A stretch of 46,504 bases of DNA from Syntrophomonas sp. (GTDB lineage: Bacteria > Bacillota > Syntrophomonadia > Syntrophomonadales > Syntrophomonadaceae): positions 1 to 46,504 of the forward strand of contig NZ_JAQVZX010000010.1 in assembly GCF_028707975.1 (NCBI RefSeq). Direction: 5' to 3'. A program made the translations under genes and the position numbers. Each line of letters opens with the position of its first letter. Positions within the stretch are counted from its first letter, which is position 1. The notes beneath the pieces are model-generated. The model saw only the letters and a list, made by a program, of their open reading frames with translations, made no database searches and was not told where the DNA came from. Positions 31,857-41,217 of the stretch are shown piece after piece.

Positions 31857-32960
31857 TTGTATAAAAAAACTGCTTGGGAGAAGGCGATATTGGTAGCTGT
31901 AAAAACCGAGGCTACAAGGGATTCGGATTTTAATTCCTCTATGCAGGAACTGGCCGGGCTGTCTGAGGCTGCTGGGGCGAAAGTGGTGACTACCTTGACT
32001 CAGGCCCGGGACAAGCCTCATGCTTCTACTTATATCGGTAAAGGTAAACTACAGGAACTGGAGCACTTGGTATCTGAAGTGGAGCCTGATCTCTTGGTGT
32101 TCGGTAGTGAGTTGTCTCCCACCCAGCTCAGAAATCTGGAGGAAAAACTCCAGAGCAAAATAGTTGATCGGACTCTTTTGATTCTGGATATATTTGGGCA
32201 GCGGGCCAGAAGCCGGGAGGGTCTTTTACAGGTGGAACTGGCCACTCTGGAATACCGTTTGCCACGGCTTACAGGTATAGGAAAAGAAATGAGCCGCTTG
32301 GGGGCAGGAATAGGAACCAGGGGTGCTGGGGAGCAGAAACTGGAATTGGATCGGCGTCATATTAGAGGTCGTATTCGGGAAATAAAACGGCAGATGGAAA
32401 AGCTGGAAAAGACCCGGGAATTACACAAAAAAAAGCGGCGCCGGGCCGGATATCCGGTTATATCTTTGGTGGGCTATACCAATGCAGGTAAGTCCTCGTT
32501 GTTTAATGCCCTGTGCCGGGTGGCCCACAGTAGTGGGCAGTCCCAGGTTGAAGCTGACAGCCGCCTTTTTCAAACCCTGGATACTACTACCCGGAAAATT
32601 AATTTGGATTCCCACTATGAGGTTCTCATTACGGACACGGTTGGTTTTATTCAAAACCTGCCTCACCACCTGGTAGCCGCCTTTCGCTCTACCCTGGAGG
32701 AAGCGGTGGAAGCTGATTTGCTTTTACATGTAATCGATCTGGCCGACCCTTCTTACTTGGATAAGATCAAGGTGGTGGAAGGGGTGCTGGAAGAATTGGG
32801 AGCCGAAAAAGAAAGAATTATGCCGGTTTTCAATAAAGTTGACCTCTTGGAAGGAATAAATCCCAAGCAGGCTACTCCCAACTATGTATCTGCCCGCACT
32901 GGCCAGGGGATAGAGGACTTGCTTGGCCAAATCAGAGCCCAGTTGGAAGCCATGCGATAA
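31857..32960 (+). CDS. hflX: GTPase HflX
   Basis: A 367-residue ribosome-associated GTPase that helps split stalled ribosomes. The HflX N-domain has YIGKGKLQELEHLV and DRTLLILDIFGQRARSREG, then the glycine-rich loop SRLGAGIGTRGAGEQKLE. The G domain follows with G1 GYTNAGKSSLFN, G3 DTVGFIQNLPHHL and G4 FNKVD. The start is a TTG at 31857, eight bases after AAGGAG. Full-length for the family's short form. Transcribed alone; the upstream region holds an inverted repeat. Confidence 0.95.
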   Translation: MYKKTAWEKAILVAVKTEATRDSDFNSSMQELAGLSEAAGAKVVTTLTQARDKPHASTYIGKGKLQELEHLVSEVEPDLLVFGSELSPTQLRNLEEKLQSKIVDRTLLILDIFGQRARSREGLLQVELATLEYRLPRLTGIGKEMSRLGAGIGTRGAGEQKLELDRRHIRGRIREIKRQMEKLEKTRELHKKKRRRAGYPVISLVGYTNAGKSSLFNALCRVAHSSGQSQVEADSRLFQTLDTTTRKINLDSHYEVLITDTVGFIQNLPHHLVAAFRSTLEEAVEADLLLHVIDLADPSYLDKIKVVEGVLEELGAEKERIMPVFNKVDLLEGINPKQATPNYVSARTGQGIEDLLGQIRAQLEAMR

Positions 32961-33083
32961 ACCTTATCTTGCAATAGCTGAGTGCTTCTCCCCATTTCAT
33001 TTCTAAGAGTCTGTTTTTCGTGAAGTTTTTCCATGGCTGATAAATCATGTGAAAGAAGCCGGGCCATAAAAGCATAGACAATA

Positions 33084-33134
33084 TAAAGTGGCGGCGCTAA
33101 AATGAGTGATAAAGTGGCGGCGTTAAAATGAGTG
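33084..33134. repeat. Two direct repeats of 26 bp (possible IS end relic)
   Basis: TAAAGTGGCGGCGCTAAAAT at 33084 recurs with one change at 33110, each continuing to GAGTG. Tandem end repeats of this type are seen at the termini of IS21-family elements, but no transposase is present, so it would be a relic. It lies just upstream of the LCP gene. Confidence 0.5.
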
Positions 33135-33181
33135 GGGAAAATTTTGCTGAATAAATATTAAAAGAAGTGAGGCAGTCCTTG

Positions 33182-34414
33182 GTGCGAATAAAACAGATTT
33201 TCAGGAAGAAGATAGTCTTATTTGGTCTAATATTTTTGGCTACTTTTGGGCTGGGAAAATTTATTGGTGAGCAGTTTACCGACCAATCAGTGCAGACTAG
33301 AGTCAGCGGCGGCAAGCAGGTAAATATTCTCCTTATGGGTATTGATGCTCGTTCCAATGAGGCAAATTCTCGCAGTGATACCATGATTCTGGCCAGTATA
33401 GACGGCAAGAATAAGAAAGTGGCCCTGGTTTGGATTCCCCGGGATACCAGGATAGAGGTTTCCCGTAACCGCCATGATAGGATAAATAGTGTGAATTATA
33501 TCAAGGGGCCCGAGGCGGCCTGTAAAGCAGTAAGCGAATTGCTGGGTACCCCGGTTAATTACTATGTGGTAAGCAATTTTAATGGCTTTGCCAAGATTAT
33601 TGATATCCTGGGAGGGGTAGACATCAATGTGGAGCATGATATGGACCACTGGGATCCCGACCCCAAGCTGCAGATAAATATTTCCCGGGGACAGCAGCAC
33701 CTGGACGGACAGCAAGCCCTGAGCTTTGTTCGCTTCCGGGATGTGCCCACCGCAGATATTGGCCGTACGGGTTTGCAGCAGACCTTTGTCAAGGCTCTGG
33801 CGAATGAAGTACTACAAGGTAGTACCATCCTTAAACTTCCCCGTCTGCTGCCGGAGATAGCAAAAAATGTTAAAACCAATATACCAGCGGATGACATGAT
33901 TTACCTGGCGAAGACCGCTCGGGATTTTAAGGCCGAGGATATGATCACCCAGACCTTGCCCGGCTATTCTTATACCGACCCGGCCAGCGGCGCCAGCTAC
34001 TGGCAGGCTGATGAAAAGATAGCCAATGGTATAGTGGCAGCCCTTTTTGCCGGCAAGACCTTTGAGGTGGCTCAAGCCAAGCCCAGTTGGGTTAAACAGA
34101 AACCGATTTCGGCCTCATCCCCAAGCTCCGAGGAGTCGGTTGAAGCCAGCGAGCTTGAACCAGGGCTGCTGGAGGAACAGGCTGCGGAAACAGAAGAATT
34201 TTCTTCTCCTGAAGGTTATTTAGAGCCGGTTATTCCAGGTGAAAAGGAAAATATCAGCGGGGAAGAAGCCGAGCATTCCCCGCTTGCGCCAGGGCCGGTC
34301 GAGGGAGCGAATTCACCGGATAATAGTGGAGGAAGCGGGACGACACCGGCTCCGGTACTGCCGGATGAGGGACAGAAACAGCCGGATAGCATCCAGTCCA
34401 ATCCCTTGCTGTAG
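33182..34414 (+). CDS. LytR-CpsA-Psr (LCP) family cell wall ligase
   Basis: About 410 residues. A single N-terminal membrane anchor (KKIVLFGLIFLATFGLG) is followed by the extracytoplasmic LCP domain: VNILLMGIDARS, SDTMILASID, VWIPRDTRIEV, INSVNYIKGPEAA, GGVDINVEHDM and LSFVRFRDVPTADIGRTGLQQ, including the conserved acidic and arginine residues that bind the polyprenyl pyrophosphate. LCP proteins attach wall teichoic acids or other polymers to peptidoglycan. The last 100 residues are a Pro/Glu/Ser-rich linker-like tail, unusually long. A GTG at 33182 after GTGAGG is preferred; a GTG at 33167 is also possible. Confidence 0.9.
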   Translation: MRIKQIFRKKIVLFGLIFLATFGLGKFIGEQFTDQSVQTRVSGGKQVNILLMGIDARSNEANSRSDTMILASIDGKNKKVALVWIPRDTRIEVSRNRHDRINSVNYIKGPEAACKAVSELLGTPVNYYVVSNFNGFAKIIDILGGVDINVEHDMDHWDPDPKLQINISRGQQHLDGQQALSFVRFRDVPTADIGRTGLQQTFVKALANEVLQGSTILKLPRLLPEIAKNVKTNIPADDMIYLAKTARDFKAEDMITQTLPGYSYTDPASGASYWQADEKIANGIVAALFAGKTFEVAQAKPSWVKQKPISASSPSSEESVEASELEPGLLEEQAAETEEFSSPEGYLEPVIPGEKENISGEEAEHSPLAPGPVEGANSPDNSGGSGTTPAPVLPDEGQKQPDSIQSNPLL

Positions 34415-34539
34415 CTTCCACCAGCCTACACGAAGTGAAATATCTTTCCGGCTTCTTTAAGCGGCTAGAGTCCTAACAAAACAAGCGTTATACCATATAT
34501 GGGTCTCAGAAAAAAGTAAAACCCCTCCTGGAGGGGGGG

Positions 34540-34719
34540 CCGATATCAAGAAGCATTAGGGATAAACATTCCTCTTCAACAATATAGCGATGGTCTTTAT
34601 TTTCTTTATCTAATAATACTTTCCGTATTTAACTTTGGGTTTAACTGTTATATCGTTTAATTTTTTTGATGACAAGGAAAGTCCTTATATACCTCTTCTG
34701 TTTTTGCAATTACTGACAT
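34540..34719 (-). pseudogene. Possible decayed small gene
   Basis: On the minus strand an ATG at 34719 follows GAGGAGGG by seven bases, a strong site, and encodes MSVIAKTEEVYKDFPCHQKN before a stop. Allowing a one-base change in the A run and another near 34620, coding-like sequence continues (KVKYGK, LLDKENKDHRYIVEEE). A hairpin CCCCTC/GAGGGG with T-rich sequence follows (34511-34536, minus). It may be a small frameshifted gene or a short peptide gene. The rest of 34415-34990 shows no gene. Confidence 0.35.
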
Positions 34720-35003
34720 TTTATTGCCCTCCTCTGGAGAACCATCAATAACATCACAGTTATTCTTATTGTTCAAATCATATCACCTTCCAAATCTTGT
34801 TTCAACAACTATATGTGTAGTATGGCGAATTTAGAAAGTGATTATTTGCTCGTGAACTATCACTCCCTTCGCTCCCGTTCAGGAAGGGGTCTTCCCGACC
34901 CTATATCGAATACTACTGCAAAATAAGCTGGTAAATGGGGTATAATGCTAAAAGGCTTGAAAAATAAGAATAATACGAAGCCAGGAAGAAAAGGGGGAAT
35001 AGA

Positions 35004-36806
35004 ATGGAAGGCGAGAGCAAGAAACGGGAAGAAATCAGCCCGGAATACCAATGGAAGCTGGAAGATATTTATGCGGACGAAAATAGATGGGAAGAGGAAT
35101 ATAAAGAGCTGGAAGAACAGATACCGGCGCTGGAGAAGTATAAGGGAGTACTGGGTAGTTCTTCCGCCCAACTCGTGCAAGTATTGAATTTTTCCCATGA
35201 CTTGGAACGCAAGGCGGAAAAGCTCTATGTTTATGCCCGTATGAGGCGGGATGAGGATAACGGCAATTCCCATTATCAGGCCCTCTTTGACCGGGTGCAG
35301 CGACTAAGTATAGAACTGGGCAGTGCCAGCTCCTATATTGTTCCGGAGATAATCAGCCTGGCCCCGGAGAAAATAAGTGTTTTTTTGGACGAAAATCAAG
35401 ATCTGCAATTGTATTCGCGTTGGCTGGATGAACTGATGCGGCAAAAAGAACATATACTCTCCCCGGCGGAAGAGCGCATATTGGCTATGAGTGCGGATTT
35501 GTCCTTGGCGGCCAAAAACATCTTTGGAATGCTCAATAATGCCGATATCAAGTTCCCGGTAATTCAAGATGAAGAAGGCAAAGCGGTGGAGCTTACCAAA
35601 GGACGCTATGGCAGCTTTATGGAGAGTAATGAGCGCCGGGTGAGAAAAGAAGCCTTTACGGCTTTATATGGCTCTTATGGTAAAGTGAAAAATACCCTGG
35701 CTATGAGCCTTGCTTCCAATGTTAAAAATGATATTTTCTACGCCCGGGTGCGCAAGTATCCCTCGGTCCTGGAAGCTTCGTTGGATCAAGACAATATTTC
35801 TCGTGAAGTTTATGAGCGTTTGGTGGAAACAGTGCATAATAACATGGAACCCATGTATCGTTACCTGCGTTTGCGGAAAAAGGCTCTGGGCCTGGATGAA
35901 CTGCATATGTACGATATCTATGCTCCGTTGGTTAAGGAATTTAAAAGCAAGGTAAGCTATGAGAACAGCCGGGAAATGGTGTTAAAGGCCCTGCAGCCCT
36001 TGGGGGATGAATATCGGGCAATTTTGCATGGCGGGCTGAATAGCGGCTGGATTGATGTTTATGAGAACGAGGGAAAGACCAGCGGGGCTTATTCCTGGGG
36101 TTGTTACGACTCCCATCCTTATGTTCTTATGAACTATGATGATAAACTGGATGATGTCTTTACTCTGGCTCATGAGATGGGTCATGCCCTGCACAGCTAT
36201 TATTCCAATGAAAACCAGCCCTATGTTTACAGCCAGTATAGTATTTTCGTGGCAGAAGTGGCGTCTACAGTAAATGAGTTACTACTCATCGATTACCTCT
36301 TAACCCAAAGCCGCGAACCCCGGGAAAAGGCCTATCTTATCAATCACTACCTGGAACAGTTCCGGGGCACTGTGTACCGCCAGACCATGTTTGCCGAATT
36401 TGAGAAGAAGATTCATGAGCAGGTGGAACAGGGCCAGACCTTGACGGCAGAAGGTCTTGGCCAGAGCTACCGTGATTTAAACCGTTTGTACTATGGCCCG
36501 GATACGGTATTGGATGAAGAAATAGATATGGAATGGGCTCGTATACCTCATTTCTATTCTGCTTTCTATGTTTATAAATATGCTACCGGTTTTTCCGCTG
36601 CGGTAGCTTTGAAGGAACAGATACTGCAGGAAGGTCAGCCGGCCGTTGACCGCTACCTGGAATTTCTCAAGTCGGGCAGCTCTGATTACCCGCTTAATCT
36701 GCTTAAAAAAGCCGGGGTTGATCTTACTACCCCTGAACCGGTAGAAAAAGCCTTGGATATTTTTGCCCGGCTGGTGGCGGAAATGGAAGCAGTGTTGAAC
36801 ATTTAA
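35004..36806 (+). CDS. pepF: Oligoendopeptidase F (M3 metallopeptidase)
   Basis: A 600-residue cytoplasmic zinc peptidase that degrades short peptides. The catalytic motif TLAHEMGHALHS places zinc ligands His390 and His394 and the general base Glu391; the downstream VAEVASTVNE supplies the third ligand. Family blocks SGAYSWGCYDSHPYVLMNYD and FRGTVYRQTMFAEFE are present. The length is standard. ATG follows AAGGGGG by six bases. A clean terminator follows at 36828. It is a single-gene unit. Confidence 0.94.
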   Translation: MEGESKKREEISPEYQWKLEDIYADENRWEEEYKELEEQIPALEKYKGVLGSSSAQLVQVLNFSHDLERKAEKLYVYARMRRDEDNGNSHYQALFDRVQRLSIELGSASSYIVPEIISLAPEKISVFLDENQDLQLYSRWLDELMRQKEHILSPAEERILAMSADLSLAAKNIFGMLNNADIKFPVIQDEEGKAVELTKGRYGSFMESNERRVRKEAFTALYGSYGKVKNTLAMSLASNVKNDIFYARVRKYPSVLEASLDQDNISREVYERLVETVHNNMEPMYRYLRLRKKALGLDELHMYDIYAPLVKEFKSKVSYENSREMVLKALQPLGDEYRAILHGGLNSGWIDVYENEGKTSGAYSWGCYDSHPYVLMNYDDKLDDVFTLAHEMGHALHSYYSNENQPYVYSQYSIFVAEVASTVNELLLIDYLLTQSREPREKAYLINHYLEQFRGTVYRQTMFAEFEKKIHEQVEQGQTLTAEGLGQSYRDLNRLYYGPDTVLDEEIDMEWARIPHFYSAFYVYKYATGFSAAVALKEQILQEGQPAVDRYLEFLKSGSSDYPLNLLKKAGVDLTTPEPVEKALDIFARLVAEMEAVLNI

Positions 36807-36827
36807 GCATCTGAGCCCCAACAACAG

Positions 36828-36858
36828 GCGTCAGGGAACGAGCCCTGGCGCTTTTTTT
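36828..36858 (+). terminator. Terminator after pepF
   Basis: GCGTCAGGG (36828-36836) pairs with CCCTGGCGC (36843-36851), followed by seven T. Confidence 0.85.
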
Positions 36859-36863
36859 GCTTA

Positions 36864-36990
36864 GTAAGGAAAGTGAGGGGCGAGGGGTGAGAGGTGAGAG
36901 GTGAGGGGTTATTGGTCGTTGGTCGTCAGGCGTCGGGAGACGGAAGACAGAAGGCGAAAATCGGAGGACGGTATGGTCACCAGACGCCGG
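36864..36990. repeat. G-rich low-complexity repeat region
   Basis: Short tandem words such as GTGAGGGGCGAGGGGTGAGA and GGTCGTTGGTCGTCAGGCGT follow each other. Similar text (GTGAGGAGTAAGGCGTGAGG) occurs near 2618. The short frames within it are not genes. The gap to the next gene (36991-37234) also contains a degenerate copy of a sequence found near 9347 (see findings). Confidence 0.45.
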
Positions 36991-37234
36991 GGATTAGAAG
37001 GGTATCCCAACTACATCTTATTATACAAGCGCATACTTACCCACTTTTTATCGGTGGTTGTGACCCCCTGGGCCGTGTTGGTTAATCAATTTTTAATAAA
37101 AGGTGCTTTTACAGCTGGCAATTAATCAGCGGCAAATAAATATTAAGATGCCGAAATGAACATATTATTATAGTAACCGGGTAACAAAAGGGTTTTAGCT
37201 TTTTTGCCACATAATGACGAGGAGGGGCCAGGAA

Positions 37235-40200
37235 TTGAGCAATTTAAATACCGAAAGCCTCTTTGATGAAGTTTTAAGGGAAATAGCGCCTGAACTTGAG
37301 CAGTTTGCCAACTATGACCTGCTTATTGGCATCCCTTTCCACAATGAAGTGGAGGCACTACCTTTAATACTGCAATCGGTGGACCAGGTTTTACAGTCCT
37401 GGATCGGACGCCGGCAATTGATAGTTTGTATAGGTGATAACTCGGGCCAGGCGGTTATCGATTCTATAAAAAAACTGGAATTGAAACACCCGCACATTGA
37501 GTTCCTTTTACCCCGGGAAATAAGCGGCCGGGGTATGAGCATCAGAGCCATCATAGAAATAAGTGCGCGCCTGGATGCGGACCTGCTGCTTTTCAGTGCT
37601 AATATGGCTACCGAAAGGGGGCCTGGAATTGATGGAGCCTGGTTGGAAAGCCTTTTAACCCCCATACAGGGGCACTATGACCTGGTTTTGGGGAGCCTGC
37701 GCCGTCATCTGGGTATAGACAGTATCGCTCATATGCTGGCAGCACCGGTACTGGAAGCTTTTTATGGCAGCCGGGTGGGCGATCCCCTGGGAGGAACCTA
37801 TGCTATTTCGCACGACTTCTGTGAGGAACTGGCGCATGAAGCTCGTTTCTGGGGCGATAATATCCGGGGCTATGGGGTGGATTTTTGGCTCTTGACCCGC
37901 GCTCTTTGCTGGGGCAAGAGTATTTGCGAAGTAAATATGGGGGGAGTCATAAAACCGCACCGTCTGGAAACTAGAAACAGGATTTTTTATGATAACCTGG
38001 GTACCATATTTGAGGCGCTGAAGCGGGACAGCGCCATCTGGTTGCAGGATCGTCTGGTAATCAGGGTGGCTGATATTTTGGCCCGTAGTGAAGTCAAGCA
38101 GCCCGATTTCGAGAGCTATTCTTTTCCCGACCTCTGGCAGAGTTTTCAGAAAGGTTACCAGAAATACCACAGCCTTTTGCAAAGCTGTGATCATGAGAAG
38201 GAGATCGAAAAGCAGTTGCGACTGCCCCCGGAAGAATTTCACCTTTCCGATGAACTATGGGTCTCAACGCTTTTTTGCTTTCTCCTGGCCTATTCCTTCG
38301 ATGAGGGAGCAAATCGCCGGGAGATACTGGCGGCTCTGACTACATTATATAATGGGCGAGTAGCCAGCTATGTCCTGGAAATGCGCAGCTTCAGCGAGCA
38401 GCTGGGCTTTCTCACTACTCGCGAAAAGGATGCCATATTGGTAGGCAAGATGGATAATATACGACAATGCCTGTCTAACCGTTTCTGGTTGTTAAAACCC
38501 GAATTAAGCCGGCAATGGCTGCACCGGCGGGAACAGGTCAAACCAGCCATAGTTCCGCTGGGATACATGGAATATGTTCCGGGTAAACCCATAGTAGTTC
38601 CTAAAAAAATCTTAGGAAAAGATCACTGCTTGATTAACACGGATTGTATATTCCGGGAATTAAGAAAACGCTATGAGAATTCCTTTAATACTTTCCTGGA
38701 GCAGGGATTAGCAGTGGATGTAAATGCTCCTCCCAAAATCATCGTGGCAGCTATAGAGGATTTTATGGAGCGACTGGAACAGAGCCTGGAGGAGCTCTTC
38801 CCCGGTGACCTGTATAACGAGGAAGGACTGGAAGAATTTGTTGAGGCTCTTTTTGCGGTTTTTCCTCAGCATTCCATGTTTACGGTGGGGGAAGACCTCT
38901 TACGAGAAATGCTGGTCCGTTTCCCTCCGGTTAATATTATGATTCCTTTGGCTTGTTACAAACCGGCCGACTTGATCAAGAAAATGGAAGCGCGTGATGC
39001 TCTTACCTATGCCAACCTGGTGGAGGGCCGCTTATACTCTGATCGGACCCTATTATGGCTGCTGGATAATCTTAAACCGGAAAGCTTTCAATGGGTGGAC
39101 TTGAAGCCTATCATTTTGAAAGAAGAGCTGCATCCGGGGGAATTGGCTCAGATACGCTTATCCTATTTAAACCGGGTCACCGGTCGAATTACCATCAAGT
39201 ATCTGGAAGAGGGGAAAGGAGGAAAATACCCGCGCTTAAGGTATTTTACCAGTATTATTCGGCGATTGGCGGTAGCGGAGAACTTTTCTCAGCTATTTCA
39301 AGTGATTGTACGGGAACGAAAAAACCTGGGGCTCAAGGTGGGTAATTCTTTGTTAAAACTGCAAAAAGGCGATGAGTTGTCGGCCTTCAATATTTTTGAA
39401 AACCAGCACCACCGCAAATTGGTAGAAAAACTGAGATACCTGGCTAGAAGGCTTTCAGAACAGGGAAATGAAGAAAAATCCCGGATATTTACTCTGATGG
39501 CTGATGGTTATGGACTCAGTCAGGTTCTGGAAGATGAAACTTTCCTTACTTGCACCGCCTGGAGCTGGGCCAGTTATAGCTTCAAGGGCGGAATAAGGAT
39601 TCCCACCCCCATGACTACCAGCGTGGAAAACCGCTGGTTCAATCATGATTTACTGGAATTGCTTTATCAGGAACTGGGCTACGAAGCGCAAGAAATAGCG
39701 CAGATCATCTTTCGCCTTATCCAGGCGAACAAGGGCAGCCAGAACCTCTTGGATACCCTCTTGCCCGCCCGACCCCGCGATGTAGCGGTGGTGGTACAGG
39801 AAACCACCAATGAGCCCAGCAAGTACTTGAAGCGCTATGAAGGTAATCCTATTCTCGAACCTATTGAGGATAATGATTGGGAATCTAAATATGTATTGAA
39901 TCCGGGAGCTTTACGGATCAAGGACAAGGTCTATTTGTTTTATCGGGCTGTGGGCAGCGATGATATCTCTCATGTCGGCCTTGCCATCTCGGATGGCTAT
40001 AAGGTTCTGGAGCGATTGCCCCGCCCTATTTTTTCTCCGTCCACCGCAGAGGAGAAGAGGGGCTGTGAAGACCCACGCTTAATTATAATTGAAGATAAAA
40101 TTATCATGCTCTACACCGCCTATGATGGGAATATTGCGCAAATAGCCGCCGCTTCCATAAAGGTAGAGGATTTTCTGGCCGGGAAATATGAGAACTGGAA

Positions 40201-40771
40201 GCGGGAAGGCCTGGCCTTTAAGAACATCTGGGATAAAGATGCTATACTTTTCCCGGAAAAAATCAACGGTAAATATGTGATTTACCACCGCATCGAACCC
40301 AGTATATGGGCTACGTATATGAAAGAAATAAGTTTTCCCCTGAAAGAAAACCATGCTATTATCATTGGCCCCCGCCCGGGACGAATGTGGGATTCGCTAA
40401 AAATCGGAGCCGGGGCGCAGCCTTTGAAGACCAAATATGGTTGGCTTCTGATTTACCACGGGGTGGACTATAATTATGTTTACCGCTTGGGAGTAATTCT
40501 GGTTGATCTAAATGATCCGGCCAAGGTAATTTACCGTTCACCCAATCCCGTTCTGGAACCAGAAGAAGACTATGAAATCGGACTTTCAGGAGCCTGGGTG
40601 CCCAATGTAGTTTTCACCTGTGGCGCAGTAGCCGCTTCAGATAAGGAAATACTGGAGGACAATGATGAAATACTGGTCTATTATGGGGCGGCTGATACCA
40701 ACATAGGAATGGCTCGGGCTACCCTGGCCGACCTGATACCCGAGGCCTTCCGCATCGAGGTTCAGGCTTAG
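37235..40771 (+). CDS. Fusion: GT-A glycosyltransferase plus GH130 mannoside phosphorylase
   Basis: A 1178-residue protein. Residues 25-290 form a GT-A type domain: LLIGIPFHNEVEALP, CIGDNSG, LDADLLLFSANMATERGPG and DPLGGTYAIS, similar to GT2/GT81 enzymes. Residues 300-850 are unrecognised and mainly helical. The C-terminus from about 860 is a GH130 domain (beta-mannoside phosphorylase type): RYEGNPILEPIEDNDWES, NPGALRIKDKVYLFYRA, the GCEDPRL signature near 942, YHGVDYNYVYRLG, and VYYGAADTNIGMA. Synthesis and phosphorolysis of a mannose-type glycan in one chain is suggested, but substrates are not known. The start is a TTG at 37235 after AGGAGG; an ATG at 37214 overlaps that site. The minus-strand sugar operon at 44-46 kb is its likely pathway partner. 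Confidence 0.85.
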   Translation: MSNLNTESLFDEVLREIAPELEQFANYDLLIGIPFHNEVEALPLILQSVDQVLQSWIGRRQLIVCIGDNSGQAVIDSIKKLELKHPHIEFLLPREISGRGMSIRAIIEISARLDADLLLFSANMATERGPGIDGAWLESLLTPIQGHYDLVLGSLRRHLGIDSIAHMLAAPVLEAFYGSRVGDPLGGTYAISHDFCEELAHEARFWGDNIRGYGVDFWLLTRALCWGKSICEVNMGGVIKPHRLETRNRIFYDNLGTIFEALKRDSAIWLQDRLVIRVADILARSEVKQPDFESYSFPDLWQSFQKGYQKYHSLLQSCDHEKEIEKQLRLPPEEFHLSDELWVSTLFCFLLAYSFDEGANRREILAALTTLYNGRVASYVLEMRSFSEQLGFLTTREKDAILVGKMDNIRQCLSNRFWLLKPELSRQWLHRREQVKPAIVPLGYMEYVPGKPIVVPKKILGKDHCLINTDCIFRELRKRYENSFNTFLEQGLAVDVNAPPKIIVAAIEDFMERLEQSLEELFPGDLYNEEGLEEFVEALFAVFPQHSMFTVGEDLLREMLVRFPPVNIMIPLACYKPADLIKKMEARDALTYANLVEGRLYSDRTLLWLLDNLKPESFQWVDLKPIILKEELHPGELAQIRLSYLNRVTGRITIKYLEEGKGGKYPRLRYFTSIIRRLAVAENFSQLFQVIVRERKNLGLKVGNSLLKLQKGDELSAFNIFENQHHRKLVEKLRYLARRLSEQGNEEKSRIFTLMADGYGLSQVLEDETFLTCTAWSWASYSFKGGIRIPTPMTTSVENRWFNHDLLELLYQELGYEAQEIAQIIFRLIQANKGSQNLLDTLLPARPRDVAVVVQETTNEPSKYLKRYEGNPILEPIEDNDWESKYVLNPGALRIKDKVYLFYRAVGSDDISHVGLAISDGYKVLERLPRPIFSPSTAEEKRGCEDPRLIIIEDKIIMLYTAYDGNIAQIAAASIKVEDFLAGKYENWKREGLAFKNIWDKDAILFPEKINGKYVIYHRIEPSIWATYMKEISFPLKENHAIIIGPRPGRMWDSLKIGAGAQPLKTKYGWLLIYHGVDYNYVYRLGVILVDLNDPAKVIYRSPNPVLEPEEDYEIGLSGAWVPNVVFTCGAVAASDKEILEDNDEILVYYGAADTNIGMARATLADLIPEAFRIEVQA

Positions 40772-40799
40772 AGTTTTTGCAGTAAGTCAAATATGCTTA

Positions 40800-40834
40800 A
40801 AGCTGGTTCAATGAGATCCAGCTTTTTCTTTTGT
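40800..40834 (+). terminator. Terminator after the GT-GH130 gene
   Basis: AAAGCTGG pairs with CCAGCTTT around TTCAATGAGAT, followed by TTTCTTTTG. It lies about 30 bases after the stop. Confidence 0.75.
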
Positions 40835-40865
40835 TATAGTCTTTCTTATTTCACTTATTACCTAT

Positions 40866-41046
40866 GACTCTATTGCAAAAACCCCTCTTGTTGCATAAGG
40901 GTTGCATAAATATACAAAGCGCTGGCGAAGCCTGATTCGGAACGACACGGGGGTCGTTCCCTACACACCCTTCGGTCGCTCTTAATGTAGCTGAGCGGTA
41001 TAAATATGCACGCTAATGCATATTTATAACTTTTTGCAGTGACATC
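40866..41046 (-). mobile_element. MITE-like element, copy 3 (181 bp, reversed)
   Basis: Ends GACTCTATTGCAAAAA and, at the other side, TTTTTGCAGTGACATC, flanked by the direct repeat ACCTAT (40860-40865 and 41047-41052). In reverse complement it is almost identical to copy 4 at 43853-44033, with only a handful of differences, and has the same length. It contains the GGAACGAC/GTCGTTCC hairpin. It lies upstream of the histidine kinase gene. Confidence 0.92.
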
Positions 41047-41217
41047 ACCTATGGCTTGTATTCGGTCTCTAAGTATGGCTGTTTCATAGTTGATATCAAT
41101 GCAAATTGCCGGGCAGTGGAGTAATGTAAAAAAAGAGAAATAAGCAGGAAAAAGAAAATAAAAGCAGAATATGGCATGGTACTAATTAAATTTGATTGTA
41201 GTCCATGGAGGGAAATA

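Noticed and set aside
40775-40790. A TTTTTGCAGTAAGTC word after the GT-GH130 stop resembling a MITE end
   Set aside because: Only about 15 bases match and no other part of an element or duplication is present; possibly chance.
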